DNA of 64,000 nt from Rhynchopus sp. YZ270_cl-10 (Eukaryota; Euglenozoa; Diplonemea; Diplonemida; Diplonemidae), in assembly GCA_964035575.1 (NCBI GenBank), contig OZ037845.1, positions 992,001 to 1,056,000 on the forward strand, written 5' to 3'. This document shows positions 23,201-36,912 of the stretch, in pieces. Below the pieces are notes generated by a model. It was not told where the DNA came from. It saw only the letters and a list, made by a program, of their open reading frames with translations, and made no database searches. Made by a program: the position numbers and the translations under genes. Position 1 is the stretch's first letter. Every line of letters begins with the position of its first letter.

Positions 23201-26200
23201 TGCGCTGAAACGGATGCGTTGAAACGGATGCGTTGAAACGGATGCGTTGAAACGGATGCGTTGAAACGGATGCGTTGAAACGGATGCGCTGAAACGGATG
23301 CGTTGAAACGGATGCGCTGAAACGGATGCGTTGAAACGGATGCGTTGAAACAGACGCGTTGACACGGATGCGTTGAAACAGATGCGTTGAAACGGATGCG
23401 TTGACACGGATGCGTTGCAACGGATGCGCTGAAACGGATGCGTTGAAACGGATGCGCTGAAACGGATGCGTTGAAACGGATGCGCTGAAACGGATGCGTT
23501 GAAACGGATGCGTTGAAGCGGATGCGCTGAAACGGATGCGTTGAAACGGATGCGTTGAAACAGACGCGTTGACACGGATGCGTTGAAACGGATGCGTTGA
23601 AACGGATGCGTTGAAGCGGATGCGTTGAAACGGATGCGTTGACACGGATGCGTTGAAACGGATGCGTTGAAACGGATGCGCTGAAACGGATGCGTTGAAA
23701 CGGATGCGCTGAAACGGATGCGTTGAAACGGATGCGTTGAAGCGGATGCGCTGAAACGGATGCGTTGAAACGGATGCGTTGACACGGATGCGTTGAAACA
23801 GATGCGTTGAAACGGATGCGTTGAAACGGACGCGTTGAAACGGATGCTCTGAAACGGATGCGTTGAAACGGATGCGTTGAAACGGATGCGTTGAAACGGA
23901 CGCGTTGAAACGGATGCTCTGAAACGGATGCGTTGAAACGGATGCTCTGAAACGGATGCGTTGAAACGGATGCGCTGAAACGGATGCGTTGACACGGATG
24001 CGTTGAAACGGATGCGTTGAAACGGATGCGTTGAAACGGATGCTCTGAAACGGATGCGTTGACACGGATGCGTTGAAACGGATGCGTTGAAACAGACGCG
24101 TTGAAACGGATGCGTTGAAGCGGATGCGCTGAAACAGACGCGTTGACACGGATGCGTTGAAACAGACGCGTTGAAACGGATGCGCTGAAACAGACGCGTT
24201 GACACGGATGCGTTGAAACGGACGCGTTGAAACGGATGCTCTGAAACGGATGCGTTGAAACGGATGCGTTGAAACGGATGCGTTGAAACGGATGCGTTGA
24301 CACGGATGCGTTGAAACGGATGCGTTGAAACGGATGCTCTGAAACGGATGCGTTGACACGGATGCGTTGACACGGATGCGTTGAAACAGACGCGTTGAAA
24401 CGGATGCGTTGAAACGGATGCGCTGAAACGGATGCGTTGAAACAGACGCGTTGACACGGATGCGTTGAAACAGACGCGTTGAAACGGATGCGCTGAAACA
24501 GACGCGTTGACACGGATGCGTTGAAACAGACGCGTTGAAACGGATGCGTTGAAGCGGATGCGTTGACACGGATGCGTTGAAACAGACGCGTTGAAACGGA
24601 TGCGTTGAAACAGACGCGTTGACACGGATGCGTTGATACAGACGCGTTGAAACGGATGCGTTGAAACGGATGCGTTGAAGCGGATGCGTTGACACGGATG
24701 CGTTGAAACAGACGCGTTGAAACGGATGCGTTGAAACAGACGCGTTGACACGGATGCGTTGAAACGGATGCGCTGAAACGGATGCGTTGAAACGGATGCG
24801 TTGAAACGGATGCGTTGACACGGATGCGTTGAAACGGATGCGTTGAAACGGATGCGTTGAAACAGATGCGTTGACACGGATGCGTTGAAACGGATGCGTT
24901 GAAACGTATGCGTTGAAACAGATGCGTTGAAACGGATGCGTTGAAACGGATGCGTTGAAACAGACGCGTTGACACGGATGCGTTGAAACGGATGCGTTGA
25001 AACGTATGCGTTGAAACAGATGCGTTGAAACGGATGCGTTGAAACGGATGCGTTGAAACAGACGCGTTGACACGGATGCGTTGACACGGATGCGTTGAAA
25101 CGGATGCGTTGAAACAGACGCGTTGACACGGATGCGTTGAAACGGATGCGTTGAAACGGATGCGTTGACACGGATGCGTTGAAACGGATGCGTTGAAACG
25201 GATGCGTTGACACGGATGCGTTGAAACGGATGCGTTGAAACGGATGCGTTGACACGGATGCGTTGAAACGGATGCGTTGAAACGGATGCGTTGAAACAGA
25301 CGCGTTGACACGGATGCGTTGACACGGATGCGTTGAAACGGATGCGTTGAAACGGATGCGTTGAAACGGATGCGTTGAAACGGATGCGTTGACACGGATG
25401 CGTTGAAACGGATGCGTTGAAACGGATGCGTTGAAACGGATGCGTTGACACGGATGCGTTGAAACGGATGCGTTGAAACGGATGCGTTGACACGGATGCG
25501 TTGAAACGGATGCGTTGACACGGATGCGTTGAAACGGATGCGTTGACACGGATGCGTTGAAACGGATGCGTTGAAACGGATGCGTTGAAACGGATGCGTT
25601 GACACGGATGCGTTGAAACGGATGCGTTGAAACGGATGCGTTGAAACGGATGCGTTGAAACGGATGCGTTGACACGGATGCGTTGAAACGGATGCGCTGA
25701 AACGGATGCGTTGAAACGGATGCGTTGAAACAGACGCGTTGACACGGATGCGTTGAAACAGATGCGTTGAAACGGATGCGTTGAAACGGATGCGTTGACA
25801 CGGATGCGTTGAAACGGATGCGCTGAAACGGATGCGTTGAAACGGATGCGTTGAAGCGGATGCGCTGAAACGGATGCGTTGAAACGGATGCGTTGAAACA
25901 GACGCGTTGACACGGATGCGTTGAAACGGATGCGTTGACACGGATGCGTTGAAACGAATGCGTTGAAACGGATGCGTTGACACGGATGCGTTGAAACGGA
26001 TGCGTTGAAACGGATGCGTTGAAACGGATGCGTTGACACGGATGCGTTGAAACGGATGCGTTGAAACGGATGCGTTGAAACAGACGCGTTGACACGGATG
26101 CGTTGAAACGGATGCGTTGAAACGGATGCGTTGAAACGGATGCGTTGACACGGATGCGTTGAAACGGATGCGTTGAAACGGATGCGTTGACACGGATGCG

Positions 26201-29200
26201 TTGAAACGGATGCGTTGACACGGATGCGTTGAAACGGATGCGTTGAAACGGATGCGTTGAAACAGACGCGTTGACACGGATGCGTTGAAACGGATGCGTT
26301 GAAACGGATGCGTTGAAACGGATGCGTTGACACGGATGCGTTGAAACGGATGCGTTGAAACGGATGCGTTGACACGGATGCGTTGAAACGGATGCGTTGA
26401 CACGGATGCGTTGAAACGGATGCGTTGAAACGGATGCGTTGAAACAGACGCGTTGACACGGATGCGTTGAAACGGATGCGTTGAAACGGATGCGTTGAAA
26501 CGGATGCGTTGACACGGATGCGTTGAAACGGATGCGTTGAAACGGATGCGTTGACACGGATGCGTTGAAACGGATGCGTTGAAACGGATGCGTTGACACG
26601 GATGCGTTGAAACGGATGCGTTGACACGGATGCGTTGAAACGGATGCGTTGAAACGGATGCGTTGACACGGATGCGTTGAAACGAATGCGTTGAAACGGA
26701 TGCGTTGACACGGATGCGTTGAAACGGATGCGTTGAAACGGATGCGTTGAAACGGATGCGTTGACACGGATGCGTTGAAACGGATGCGTTGAAACGGATG
26801 CGTTGAAACGGATGCGTTGAAACGGATGCGTTGAAACGGATGCGTTGAAACGGATGCGTTGAAACGGATGCGTTGACACGGATGCGTTGAAACGGATGCG
26901 TTGAAACAGACGCGTTGACACGGATGCGTTGAAACGGATGCGTTGAAACGGATGCGCTGAAACAGACGCGTTGACACGGATGCGTTGAAACAGACGCGTT
27001 GACACGGATGCGTTGAAACGGATGCGTTGAAACGGATGCGTTGAAGCGGATGCGTTGACACGGATGCGTTGAAACAGACGCGTTGAAACGGATGCGTTGA
27101 AACAGACGCGTTGACACGGATGCGTTGAAACGGATGCGTTGAAACGGATGCGCTGAAACGGATGCGTTGAAACGGATGCGTTGAAACGGATGCGTTGACA
27201 CGGATGCGTTGAAACGGATGCGTTGAAACGGATGCGTTGAAACAGATGCGTTGACACGGATGCGTTGAAACGGATGCGTTGAAACGTATGCGTTGAAACA
27301 GATGCGTTGAAACGGATGCGTTGAAACGGATGCGTTGAAACAGACGCGTTGACACGGATGCGTTGAAACAGACGCGTTGACACGGATGCGTTGAAACGGA
27401 TGCGTTGAAACGGATGCGTTGAAACGGATGCGTTGAAACGGATGCGTTGACACGGATGCGTTGAAACGGATGCGTTGAAACGGATGCGTTGAAACGGATG
27501 CGTTGAAACGGATGCGTTGAAACGGATGCGTTGACACGGATGCGTTGAAACGGATGCGTTGAAACGGATGCGTTGACACGGATGCGTTGAAACGGATGCG
27601 TTGAAACAGACGCGTTGACACGGATGCGTTGAAACGGATGCGTTGAAACGGATGCGTTGACACGGATGCGTTGAAACGGATGCGTTGAAACGGATGCGTT
27701 GACACGGATGCGTTGAAACGGATGCGTTGAAACGGATGCGTTGACACGGATGCGTTGAAACGGATGCGTTGACACGGATGCGTTGAAACGGATGCGTTGA
27801 CACGGATGCGTTGAAACGGATGCGTTGAAACGGATGCGTTGAAACGGATGCGTTGACACGGATGCGTTGAAACGGATGCGTTGAAGCGGATGCGTTGAAA
27901 CGGATGCGTTGAAACGGATGCGTTGACACGGATGCGTTGAAACGGATGCGCTGAAACGGATGCGTTGAAACGGATGCGTTGACACGGATGCGTTGAAACG
28001 GATGCGTTGAAACGGATGCGTTGAAACAGATGCGTTGACACGGATGCGTTGAAACGGATGCGTTGAAACGTATGCGTTGAAACAGATGCGTTGAAACGGA
28101 TGCGTTGAAACGGATGCGTTGAAACAGACGCGTTGACACGGATGCGTTGAAACGGATGCGTTGAAACGTATGCGTTGAAACAGATGCGTTGAAACGGATG
28201 CGTTGAAACGGATGCGTTGAAACAGACGCGTTGACACGGATGCGTTGACACGGATGCGTTGAAACGGATGCGTTGAAACAGACGCGTTGACACGGATGCG
28301 TTGAAACGGATGCGTTGAAACGGATGCGTTGACACGGATGCGTTGAAACGGATGCGTTGAAACGGATGCGTTGACACGGATGCGTTGAAACGGATGCGTT
28401 GACACGGATGCGTTGAAACGGATGCGTTGACACGGATGCGTTGAAACGGATGCGTTGAAACGGATGCGTTGAAACGGATGCGTTGACACGGATGCGTTGA
28501 AACGGATGCGTTGAAACGGATGCGTTGAAACGGATGCGTTGAAACGGATGCGTTGACACGGATGCGTTGAAACGGATGCGCTGAAACGGATGCGTTGAAA
28601 CGGATGCGTTGAAACAGACGCGTTGACACGGATGCGTTGAAACAGATGCGTTGAAACGGATGCGTTGAAACGGATGCGTTGACACGGATGCGTTGAAACG
28701 GATGCGCTGAAACGGATGCGTTGAAACGGATGCGTTGAAGCGGATGCGCTGAAACGGATGCGTTGAAACGGATGCGTTGAAACAGATGCGTTGAAACGGA
28801 TGCGTTGAAACGGATGCGTTGAAACAGACGCGTTGACACGGATGCGTTGACACGGATGCGTTGAAACGGATGCGTTGAAACAGACGCGTTGACACGGATG
28901 CGTTGAAACGGATGCGTTGAAACGGATGCGTTGACACGGATGCGTTGAAACGGATGCGTTGAAACGGATGCGTTGAAACAGACGCGTTGACACGGATGCG
29001 TTGACACGGATGCGTTGAAACGGATGCGTTGAAACGGATGCGTTGAAACGGATGCGTTGACACGGATGCGTTGAAACGGATGCGTTGAAACGGATGCGTT
29101 GAAACGGATGCGTTGACACGGATGCGTTGAAACGGATGCGTTGAAACGGATGCGTTGACACGGATGCGTTGAAACGGATGCGTTGACACGGATGCGTTGA

Positions 29201-32200
29201 AACGGATGCGTTGACACGGATGCGTTGAAACGGATGCGTTGAAACGGATGCGTTGAAACGGATGCGTTGACACGGATGCGTTGAAACGGATGCGTTGAAA
29301 CGGATGCGTTGAAACGGATGCGTTGAAACGGATGCGTTGACACGGATGCGTTGAAACGGATGCGCTGAAACGGATGCGTTGAAACGGATGCGTTGAAACA
29401 GACGCGTTGACACGGATGCGTTGAAACAGATGCGTTGAAACGGATGCGTTGAAACGGATGCGTTGACACGGATGCGTTGAAACGGATGCGCTGAAACGGA
29501 TGCGTTGAAACGGATGCGTTGAAGCGGATGCGCTGAAACGGATGCGTTGAAACGGATGCGTTGAAACAGACGCGTTGACACGGATGCGTTGAAACGGATG
29601 CGTTGACACGGATGCGTTGAAACGAATGCGTTGAAACGGATGCGTTGACACGGATGCGTTGAAACGGATGCGTTGAAACGGATGCGTTGAAACGGATGCG
29701 TTGACACGGATGCGTTGAAACGGATGCGTTGAAACGGATGCGTTGAAACAGACGCGTTGACACGGATGCGTTGAAACGGATGCGTTGAAACGGATGCGTT
29801 GAAACGGATGCGTTGACACGGATGCGTTGAAACGGATGCGTTGAAACGGATGCGTTGACACGGATGCGTTGAAACGGATGCGTTGACACGGATGCGTTGA
29901 AACGGATGCGTTGAAACGGATGCGTTGAAACAGACGCGTTGACACGGATGCGTTGAAACGGATGCGTTGAAACGGATGCGTTGAAACGGATGCGTTGACA
30001 CGGATGCGTTGAAACGGATGCGTTGAAACGGATGCGTTGACACGGATGCGTTGAAACGGATGCGTTGACACGGATGCGTTGAAACGGATGCGTTGAAACG
30101 GATGCGTTGAAACAGACGCGTTGACACGGATGCGTTGAAACGGATGCGTTGAAACGGATGCGTTGAAACGGATGCGTTGACACGGATGCGTTGAAACGGA
30201 TGCGTTGAAACGGATGCGTTGACACGGATGCGTTGAAACGGATGCGTTGAAACGGATGCGTTGACACGGATGCGTTGAAACGGATGCGTTGACACGGATG
30301 CGTTGAAACGGATGCGTTGAAACGGATGCGTTGACACGGATGCGTTGAAACGAATGCGTTGAAACGGATGCGTTGACACGGATGCGTTGAAACGGATGCG
30401 TTGAAACGGATGCGTTGAAACGGATGCGTTGACACGGATGCGTTGAAACGGATGCGTTGAAACGGATGCGTTGAAACGGATGCGTTGAAACGGATGCGTT
30501 GAAACGGATGCGTTGAAACGGATGCGTTGAAACGGATGCGTTGACACGGATGCGTTGAAACGGATGCGTTGAAACAGACGCGTTGACACGGATGCGTTGA
30601 AACGGATGCGTTGAAACGGATGCGCTGAAACAGACGCGTTGACACGGATGCGTTGAAACAGACGCGTTGACACGGATGCGTTGAAACGGATGCGTTGAAA
30701 CGGATGCGTTGAAGCGGATGCGTTGACACGGATGCGTTGAAACAGACGCGTTGAAACGGATGCGTTGAAACAGACGCGTTGACACGGATGCGTTGAAACG
30801 GATGCGTTGAAACGGATGCGCTGAAACGGATGCGTTGACACGGATGCGTTGAAACGGATGCGTTGAAACGGATGCGTTGAAACAGATGCGTTGACACGGA
30901 TGCGTTGAAACGGATGCGTTGAAACGTATGCGTTGAAACAGATGCGTTGAAACGGATGCGTTGAAACGGATGCGTTGAAACAGACGCGTTGACACGGATG
31001 CGTTGAAACGGATGCGTTGAAACAGACGCGTTGACACGGATGCGTTGAAACGGATGCGTTGAAACGGATGCGTTGAAACGGATGCGTTGAAACGGATGCG
31101 TTGACACGGATGCGTTGAAACGGATGCGTTGAAACGGATGCGTTGAAACGGATGCGTTGAAACGGATGCGTTGAAACGGATGCGTTGAAACGGATGCGTT
31201 GACACGGATGCGTTGAAACGGATGCGTTGAAACGGATGCGTTGACACGGATGCGTTGAAACGGATGCGTTGAAACAGACGCGTTGACACGGATGCGTTGA
31301 AACGGATGCGTTGAAACGGATGCGTTGACACGGATGCGTTGAAACGGATGCGTTGAAACGGATGCGTTGACACGGATGCGTTGAAACGGATGCGTTGAAA
31401 CGGATGCGTTGACACGGATGCGTTGAAACGGATGCGTTGACACGGATGCGTTGAAACGGATGCGTTGACACGGATGCGTTGAAACGGATGCGTTGAAACG
31501 GATGCGTTGAAACGGATGCGTTGACACGGATGCGTTGAAACGGATGCGTTGAAGCGGATGCGTTGAAACGGATGCGTTGAAACGGATGCGTTGACACGGA
31601 TGCGTTGAAACGGATGCGCTGAAACGGATGCGTTGAAGCGGATGCGCTGAAACGGATGCGTTGAAACGGATGCGTTGAAACAGACGCGTTGACACGGATG
31701 CATTGAAACGGATGCGTTGAAACGGATGCGTTGAAACGGATGCGTTGAAACGGATGCGTTGAAACGGATGCGCTGAAACGGATGCGTTGAAACGGATGCG
31801 TTGAAGCGGATGCGCTGAAACAGATGCGTTGAAACGGATGCGTTGAAACGGACGCGTTGAAACGGATGCTCTGAAACGGATGCGTTGAAACGGATGCGTT
31901 GAAACGGATGCGTTGAAACGGATGCGTTGAAACGGATGCGTTGACACGGATGCGTTGAAACGGATGCGTTGAAACGGATGCGTTGACACGGATGCGTTGA
32001 AACGGATGCGCTGAAACGGATGCGTTGAAACGGATGCGCTGAAACGGATGCGTTGAAACGGATGCGCTGAAACGGATGCGTTGAAACGGATGCGCTGAAA
32101 CGGATGCGTTGAAACAGATGCGTTGAAACGGATGCGTTGAAACGGATGCGTTGAAACGGATGCGTTGACACGGATGCGTTGAAACGGATGCGCTGAAACG

Positions 32201-35200
32201 GATGCGTTGAAACGGATGCGCTGAAACGGATGCGTTGAAACGGATGCGTTGACACGGATGCGTTGAAACGGATGCGTTGAAACGGATGCGTTGAAGCGGA
32301 TGCGCTGAAACGGATGCGTTGAAACGGATGCGTTGAAACAGACGCGTTGACACGGATGCGTTGACACGGATGCGTTGCAACGGATGCGCTGAAACAGATG
32401 CGTTGAAACGGATGCGTTGAAACGGATGCGCTGAAACGGATGCGTTGAAACGGATGCGCTGAAACGGATGCGTTGAAACGGATGCGCTGAAACGGATGCG
32501 TTGAAACGGATGCGTTGAAACAGATGCGTTGAAACGGATGCGTTGAAACGGATGCGCTGAAACGGATGCGTTGAAACGGATGCGCTGAAACGGATGCGTT
32601 GAAACGGATGCGTTGAAACAGATGCGTTGAAACGGATGCGTTGACACGGATGCGTTGCAACGGATGCGCTGAAACAGATGCGTTGAAACGGATGCGTTGA
32701 AACGGATGCGCTGAAACGGATGCGTTGAAACGGATGCGCTGAAACGGATGCGTTGAAACGGATGCGTTGAAGCGGATGCGTTGAAACGGATGCGTTGAAA
32801 CGGATGCGTTGAAACGGATGCGCTGAAACGGATGCGTTGAAACGGATGCGCTGAAACGGATGCGTTGAAACGGATGCGCTGAAACGGATGCGTTGAAACG
32901 GATGCGTTGAAACAGATGCGTTGAAACGGATGCGTTGAAACGGATGCGCTGAAACGGATGCGTTGAAACGGATGCGCTGAAACGGATGCGTTGAAACGGA
33001 TGCGTTGAAGCGGATGCGCTGAAACGGATGCGTTGAAACGGATGCGTTGAAACAGACGCGTTGACACGGATGCGTTGAAACGGATGCGCTGAAACGGATG
33101 CGTTGAAACGGATGCGTTGAAGCGGATGCGCTGAAACAGATGCGTTGAAACGGATGCGTTGAAACGGACGCGTTGAAACGGATGCTCTGAAACGGATGCG
33201 TTGAAACGGATGCGTTGAAACGGATGCGTTGAAACGGATGCGTTGAAACGGATGCGTTGACACGGATGCGTTGAAACAGACGCGTTGAAACGGATGCGTT
33301 GAAACGGATGCGTTGAAACGGACGCGTTGAAACGGATGCTCTGAAACGGATGCGTTGAAACGGATGCGTTGAAACGGATGCGTTGACACGGATGCGTTGA
33401 AACGGATGCGTTGAAACAGACGCGTTGAAACGGATGCGTTGAAGCGGATGCGCTGAAACAGACGCGTTGACACGGATGCGTTGAAACAGACGCGTTGAAA
33501 CGGATGCGCTGAAACAGACGCGTTGACACGGATGCGTTGAAACAGACGCGTTGAAACGGATGCGTTGAAACGGATGCGTTGAAACGGATGCGCTGAAACA
33601 GACGCGTTGACACGGATGCGTTGAAACAGACGCGTTGACACGGCTGCGTTGAAACGGACGCGTTGAAACGGATGCTCTGAAACGGATGCGTTGAAACGGA
33701 TGCGTTGAAACGGATGCGTTGAAACGGATGCGTTGAAACGGATGCGTTGACACGGATGCGTTGAAACAGACGCGTTGAAACGGATGCGTTGAAACGGATG
33801 CGTTGACACGGATGCGTTGACACGGATGCGTTGAAACGGATGCGTTGAAACAGACGCGTTGAAACGGATGCGTTGAAGCGGATACGTTGACACGGATGCG
33901 TTGAAACAGACGCGTTGAAACGGATGCGTTGAAACGGATGCGCTGAAACAGACGCGTTGACACGGATGCGTTGAAACAGACGCGTTGAAACGGATGCGCT
34001 GAAACAGACGCGTTGACACGGATGCGTTGAAACAGACGCGTTGAAACGGATGCGTTGAAACGGATGCGTTGAAACGGATGCGCTGAAACAGACGCGTTGA
34101 CACGGATGCGTTGATACAGACGCGTTGAAACGGATGCGTTGAAACGGATGCGTTGAAGCGGATGCGTTGACACGGATGCGTTGAAACAGACGCGTTGAAA
34201 CGGATGCGTTGAAACAGACGCGTTGACACGGATGCGTTGAAACGGATACGCTGAAACGGATGCGTTGAAACGGATGCGTTGAAACGGATGCGTTGACACG
34301 GATGCGTTGAAACGGATGCGTTGAAACGGATGCGTTGAAGTGGATGCGTTGACACGGATGCGTTGAAACGGATGCGTTGAAACGTATGCGTTGAAACAGA
34401 TGCGTTGAAACGGATGCGTTGAAACGGATGCGTTGAAACGGATGCGTTGAAACGGATGCGTTGAAACGGATGCGTTGACACGGATGCGTTGAAACGGATG
34501 CGTTGAAACGGATGCGTTGAAACGGATGCGTTGAAACGGATGCGTTGACACGGATGCGTTGAAACGGATGCGTTGAAACGGATGCGTTGACACGGATGCG
34601 TTGAAACGGATGCGCTGAAACGGATGCGTTGAAACGGATGCGCTGAAACGGATGCGTTGAAACGGATGCGTTGAAACAGACGCGTTGACACGGATGCGTT
34701 GAAACAGATGCGTTGAAACGGATGCGTTGAAACGGATGCGTTGAAACGGATGCGTTGACACGGATGCGTTGAAACGGATGCGCTGAAACGGATGCGTTGA
34801 AACGGATGCGCTGAAACGGATGCGTTGAAACGGATGCGTTGAAGCGGATGCGCTGAAACGGATGCGTTGAAACGGATGCGTTGAAACAGACGCGTTGACA
34901 CGGATGCGTTGAAACAGATGCGTTGAAACGGATGCGTTGACACGGATGCGTTGCAACGGGTGCGCTGAAACGGATGCGTTGAAACGGATGCGCTGAAACG
35001 GATGCGTTGAAACGGATGCGTTGAAACGGATGCGCTGAAACGGATGCGTTGAAACGGATGCGCTGAAACGGATGCGTTGAAACGGATGCGTTGAAGCGGA
35101 TGCGCTGAAACGGATGCGTTGAAACGGATGCGTTGAAACAGACGCGTTGACACGGATGCGTTGAAACGGATGCGCTGAAACGGATGCGTTGAAACGGATG

Positions 35201-35265
35201 CGCTGAAACGGATGCGTTGAAACGGATGCGTTGAAGCGGATGCGCTGAAACAGATGCGTTGAAAC
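8244..35265. repeat. 27-kb satellite of a 14-bp unit (GATGCGTTGAAACG)
   Basis: About 1,930 head-to-tail copies of GATGCGTTGAAACG occupy 27,022 bp without a visible break. A small set of recurring variants is mixed in: GACACG for GAAACG, CAGACGCG for CGGATGCG, GCGCTG for GCGTTG, GATGCTCT, GTATG, GAAGCG, GAAGTG and GGGTGCG. Because 14 is not a multiple of 3, three units (42 bp) encode the same 14 residues, QRIRFNASVSTHPF, in every - strand frame, while the + strand meets TGA in every frame. The huge - strand open frames are a by-product of this. A rare TTCAAAC variant at 9023, 11473, 13923, 16443 and 21651 recurs at spacings divisible by 14 and reveals higher-order duplication. Left border: integrase; right border: dispersed repeat copy A. 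Confidence 0.98.
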
Positions 35266-35585
35266 TAGATATTTCCCTCCCTCCCGCCAGAGCCCGAGGG
35301 CGCCCTTGAGGGAGGCCCTGACCTCCCGAAAGGGCAGCCCGAGGGCCAAGGGGGGGAGGGATGTAGCTTTGTGACCCGAGCTGGTGGCTTTCCGAACCCG
35401 ACCATGTTTGTGGTTTTTTGTGTATATTCACGTGGGTTGCATGCTATGGTATGGCACGTGTGCACTCCCCCATGGTGGCCAACGGACGGCCATACGTCTG
35501 CGAATACGTTTTTTGAGCCGCACATACCAGGATGTGGGACGTTTAAAAAGTTTTTCGGTGGTTTTGGCCGCCAACCAGACTTTCC
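35264..35585. repeat. Dispersed GC-rich repeat, copy A
   Basis: About 320 bp beginning ACTAGATATTTCCCTCCC, with nested palindromic GCCCGAGGGC blocks, then GATGTAGCTTTGTGACCCGA, then a less GC-rich half ending GTTTAAAAAGTTTTTCGG. It is homologous in the same orientation to copy B at 36424-36780. No protein is encoded. It may be a non-autonomous transposon or another interspersed repeat. Confidence 0.8.
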
Positions 35586-36423
35586 GCGCTGAAGAATCCG
35601 ATGAAGAATTCTTCGAAAAAAAAAAAAAATCCCAAAAAAAAATTTTTTTCCAGTGAAGAATTCTTCATTGGAAAAAAAAAAAAATAAAAAAAAATTCCCG
35701 AAAAAAAAAAATTCCCCCACATAAGCCTCTGAGAGCGACCAGAACTGGCCTCATGAACAAAGTGACCCCGTCACAGCCAGAACGCGACTCAATTGATCAA
35801 GCGCCGAACGAAAAGGAAACATGCAGCATGGCGAAAGGAAAAAAGTAGCGCACCGTGCGCCTGCGGCGCAACCTTGCAACCCACGTTCCCATGACATAAT
35901 TTGGCTGTAAAAGTGTGCAATTTTAAGCGCAATTTTTTGAAATGTTGCGTACCGTGGCTTCGCCAGGAGCCTTGATGCTATGACCACCGTTTCTTTTTGT
36001 ACACGCACTGAAGTTACTGATAATTCGTGTGTCTGGTGCAAATATCAATGAAGTTGAACTCCTCAGTTGGATACCCGAGGAATTCTCTTATTCCGGGTCG
36101 GGCTCGACCGCGCCTTTTTATTTTTTTTTGGAATCTCAGGGACTGCGCTGGAACGCGTTTTTTTTGGGCCAGAACTCTAGTTTCTCCGCCGGAGGCCCCC
36201 AACTTGCCGTGAACTCCCGGCGCGCGTAGCGCGCCGGGCTCGGGACGTATTTACCTTTTATGTACAAAATCACGATTCTTCATCAAAAATCGTACCCAAT
36301 GAAGGAGCGCGGAAACACTGGCAACACGGCAAAAAAAAAAAACGGCTCTCAAGGGAATCCCTTGAGCTCTCGCGGGAATTTTTTTTTTCTCGCGGGAGGG
36401 TAAGGAAAGCTACCGGGAGGGTT
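35586..36423. other. Low-complexity spacer with a GC hairpin
   Basis: 35586-35715 is an A/T homopolymer-rich stretch with two copies of GAAGAATTCTTC. From 35716 to 36423 no gene is supported. A perfect hairpin lies at 36216-36238 (CCCGGCGCG, 5-base loop, CGCGCCGGG). A CTCTCAAGGGAATCCC motif begins at 36346, the first of several copies. Confidence 0.7.
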
Positions 36424-36780
36424 ACTAGCTATTTCCCTCCCTCCCGCCAGAGCCCGAGGGCGCCCTTGAGGGAGGTCAGGGCAGCCCGAGGGCCGAAGGC
36501 CCGAGGGCGCCCTGACCTCCCGAAAGGGCAGCCCGAGGGCCAAGGGAGGGAGGGATGTAGCTTTGTGACCCGAAGAGGTCGTTTTCGACCCGAACTGCCT
36601 GCAAACAAGCGCTTTTGTGGTGTTTTGTGTACAAACACGTAGGTTTTTCGGCCCACATGGGTACCATCGTTTGTGGCCTACGGACGCCCAAAAGCATGCG
36701 GATACGCTTTTCGAGTCGCAGAAACCAGGTTGTGGGCCGTTTTAAAAAGTTTTTGGCCGGTTTCAGTCACCAAAACGCAC
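36424..36780. repeat. Dispersed GC-rich repeat, copy B
   Basis: Second copy of the repeat described at 35264, in the same orientation, beginning ACTAGCTATTTCCCTCCC and ending near GGCCGGTTTCAGTCACC. It has an extra internal run of CCCGAGGGC blocks and has diverged clearly in the 3' half, so the two copies are not recent duplicates. Confidence 0.8.
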
Positions 36781-36783
36781 ATT

Positions 36784-36912
36784 CTCTCGCGGGAATTTTT
36801 GGTGCTCTCAAGGGAATCCTCTTAGCTCTCAAGGGAATCCCTTTAGACCTCTGGAGGGTTACAAAAATAGCTATTCTCTCGCGGGAATTTTTGGTGCTCT
36901 CAAGGGAATCCC
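36784..36912. repeat. Short tandem block of CTCTCGCGGGAATTTTT and CTCTCAAGGGAATCCC
   Basis: Two copies of a unit made of CTCTCGCGGGAATTTTTGGTG followed by CTCTCAAGGGAATCC lie about 95 bp apart, with an additional CTCTCAAGGGAATCCC between them. Related copies occur upstream at about 36346-36400, on the other side of repeat copy B. From 36913 to 37658 I see no supported gene; an AATAAA at about 37502 is the only 3'-end-like signal. Confidence 0.75.

Noticed and set aside
8244-35265. CRISPR array
   Set aside because: The units are contiguous 14-mers without spacers in a eukaryotic context.
8197-35431. Giant - strand open frames of up to 8,709 codons across the satellite as real proteins
   Set aside because: They arise automatically because the 14-bp unit lacks stop trinucleotides on that strand. 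Starts fall at arbitrary repeat variants, and the frames run into unrelated DNA at both ends. No independent evidence of translation.
35751-36041. 96-residue - strand frame between repeats
   Set aside because: No domain and no codon bias; it lies in repeat-rich non-coding DNA.
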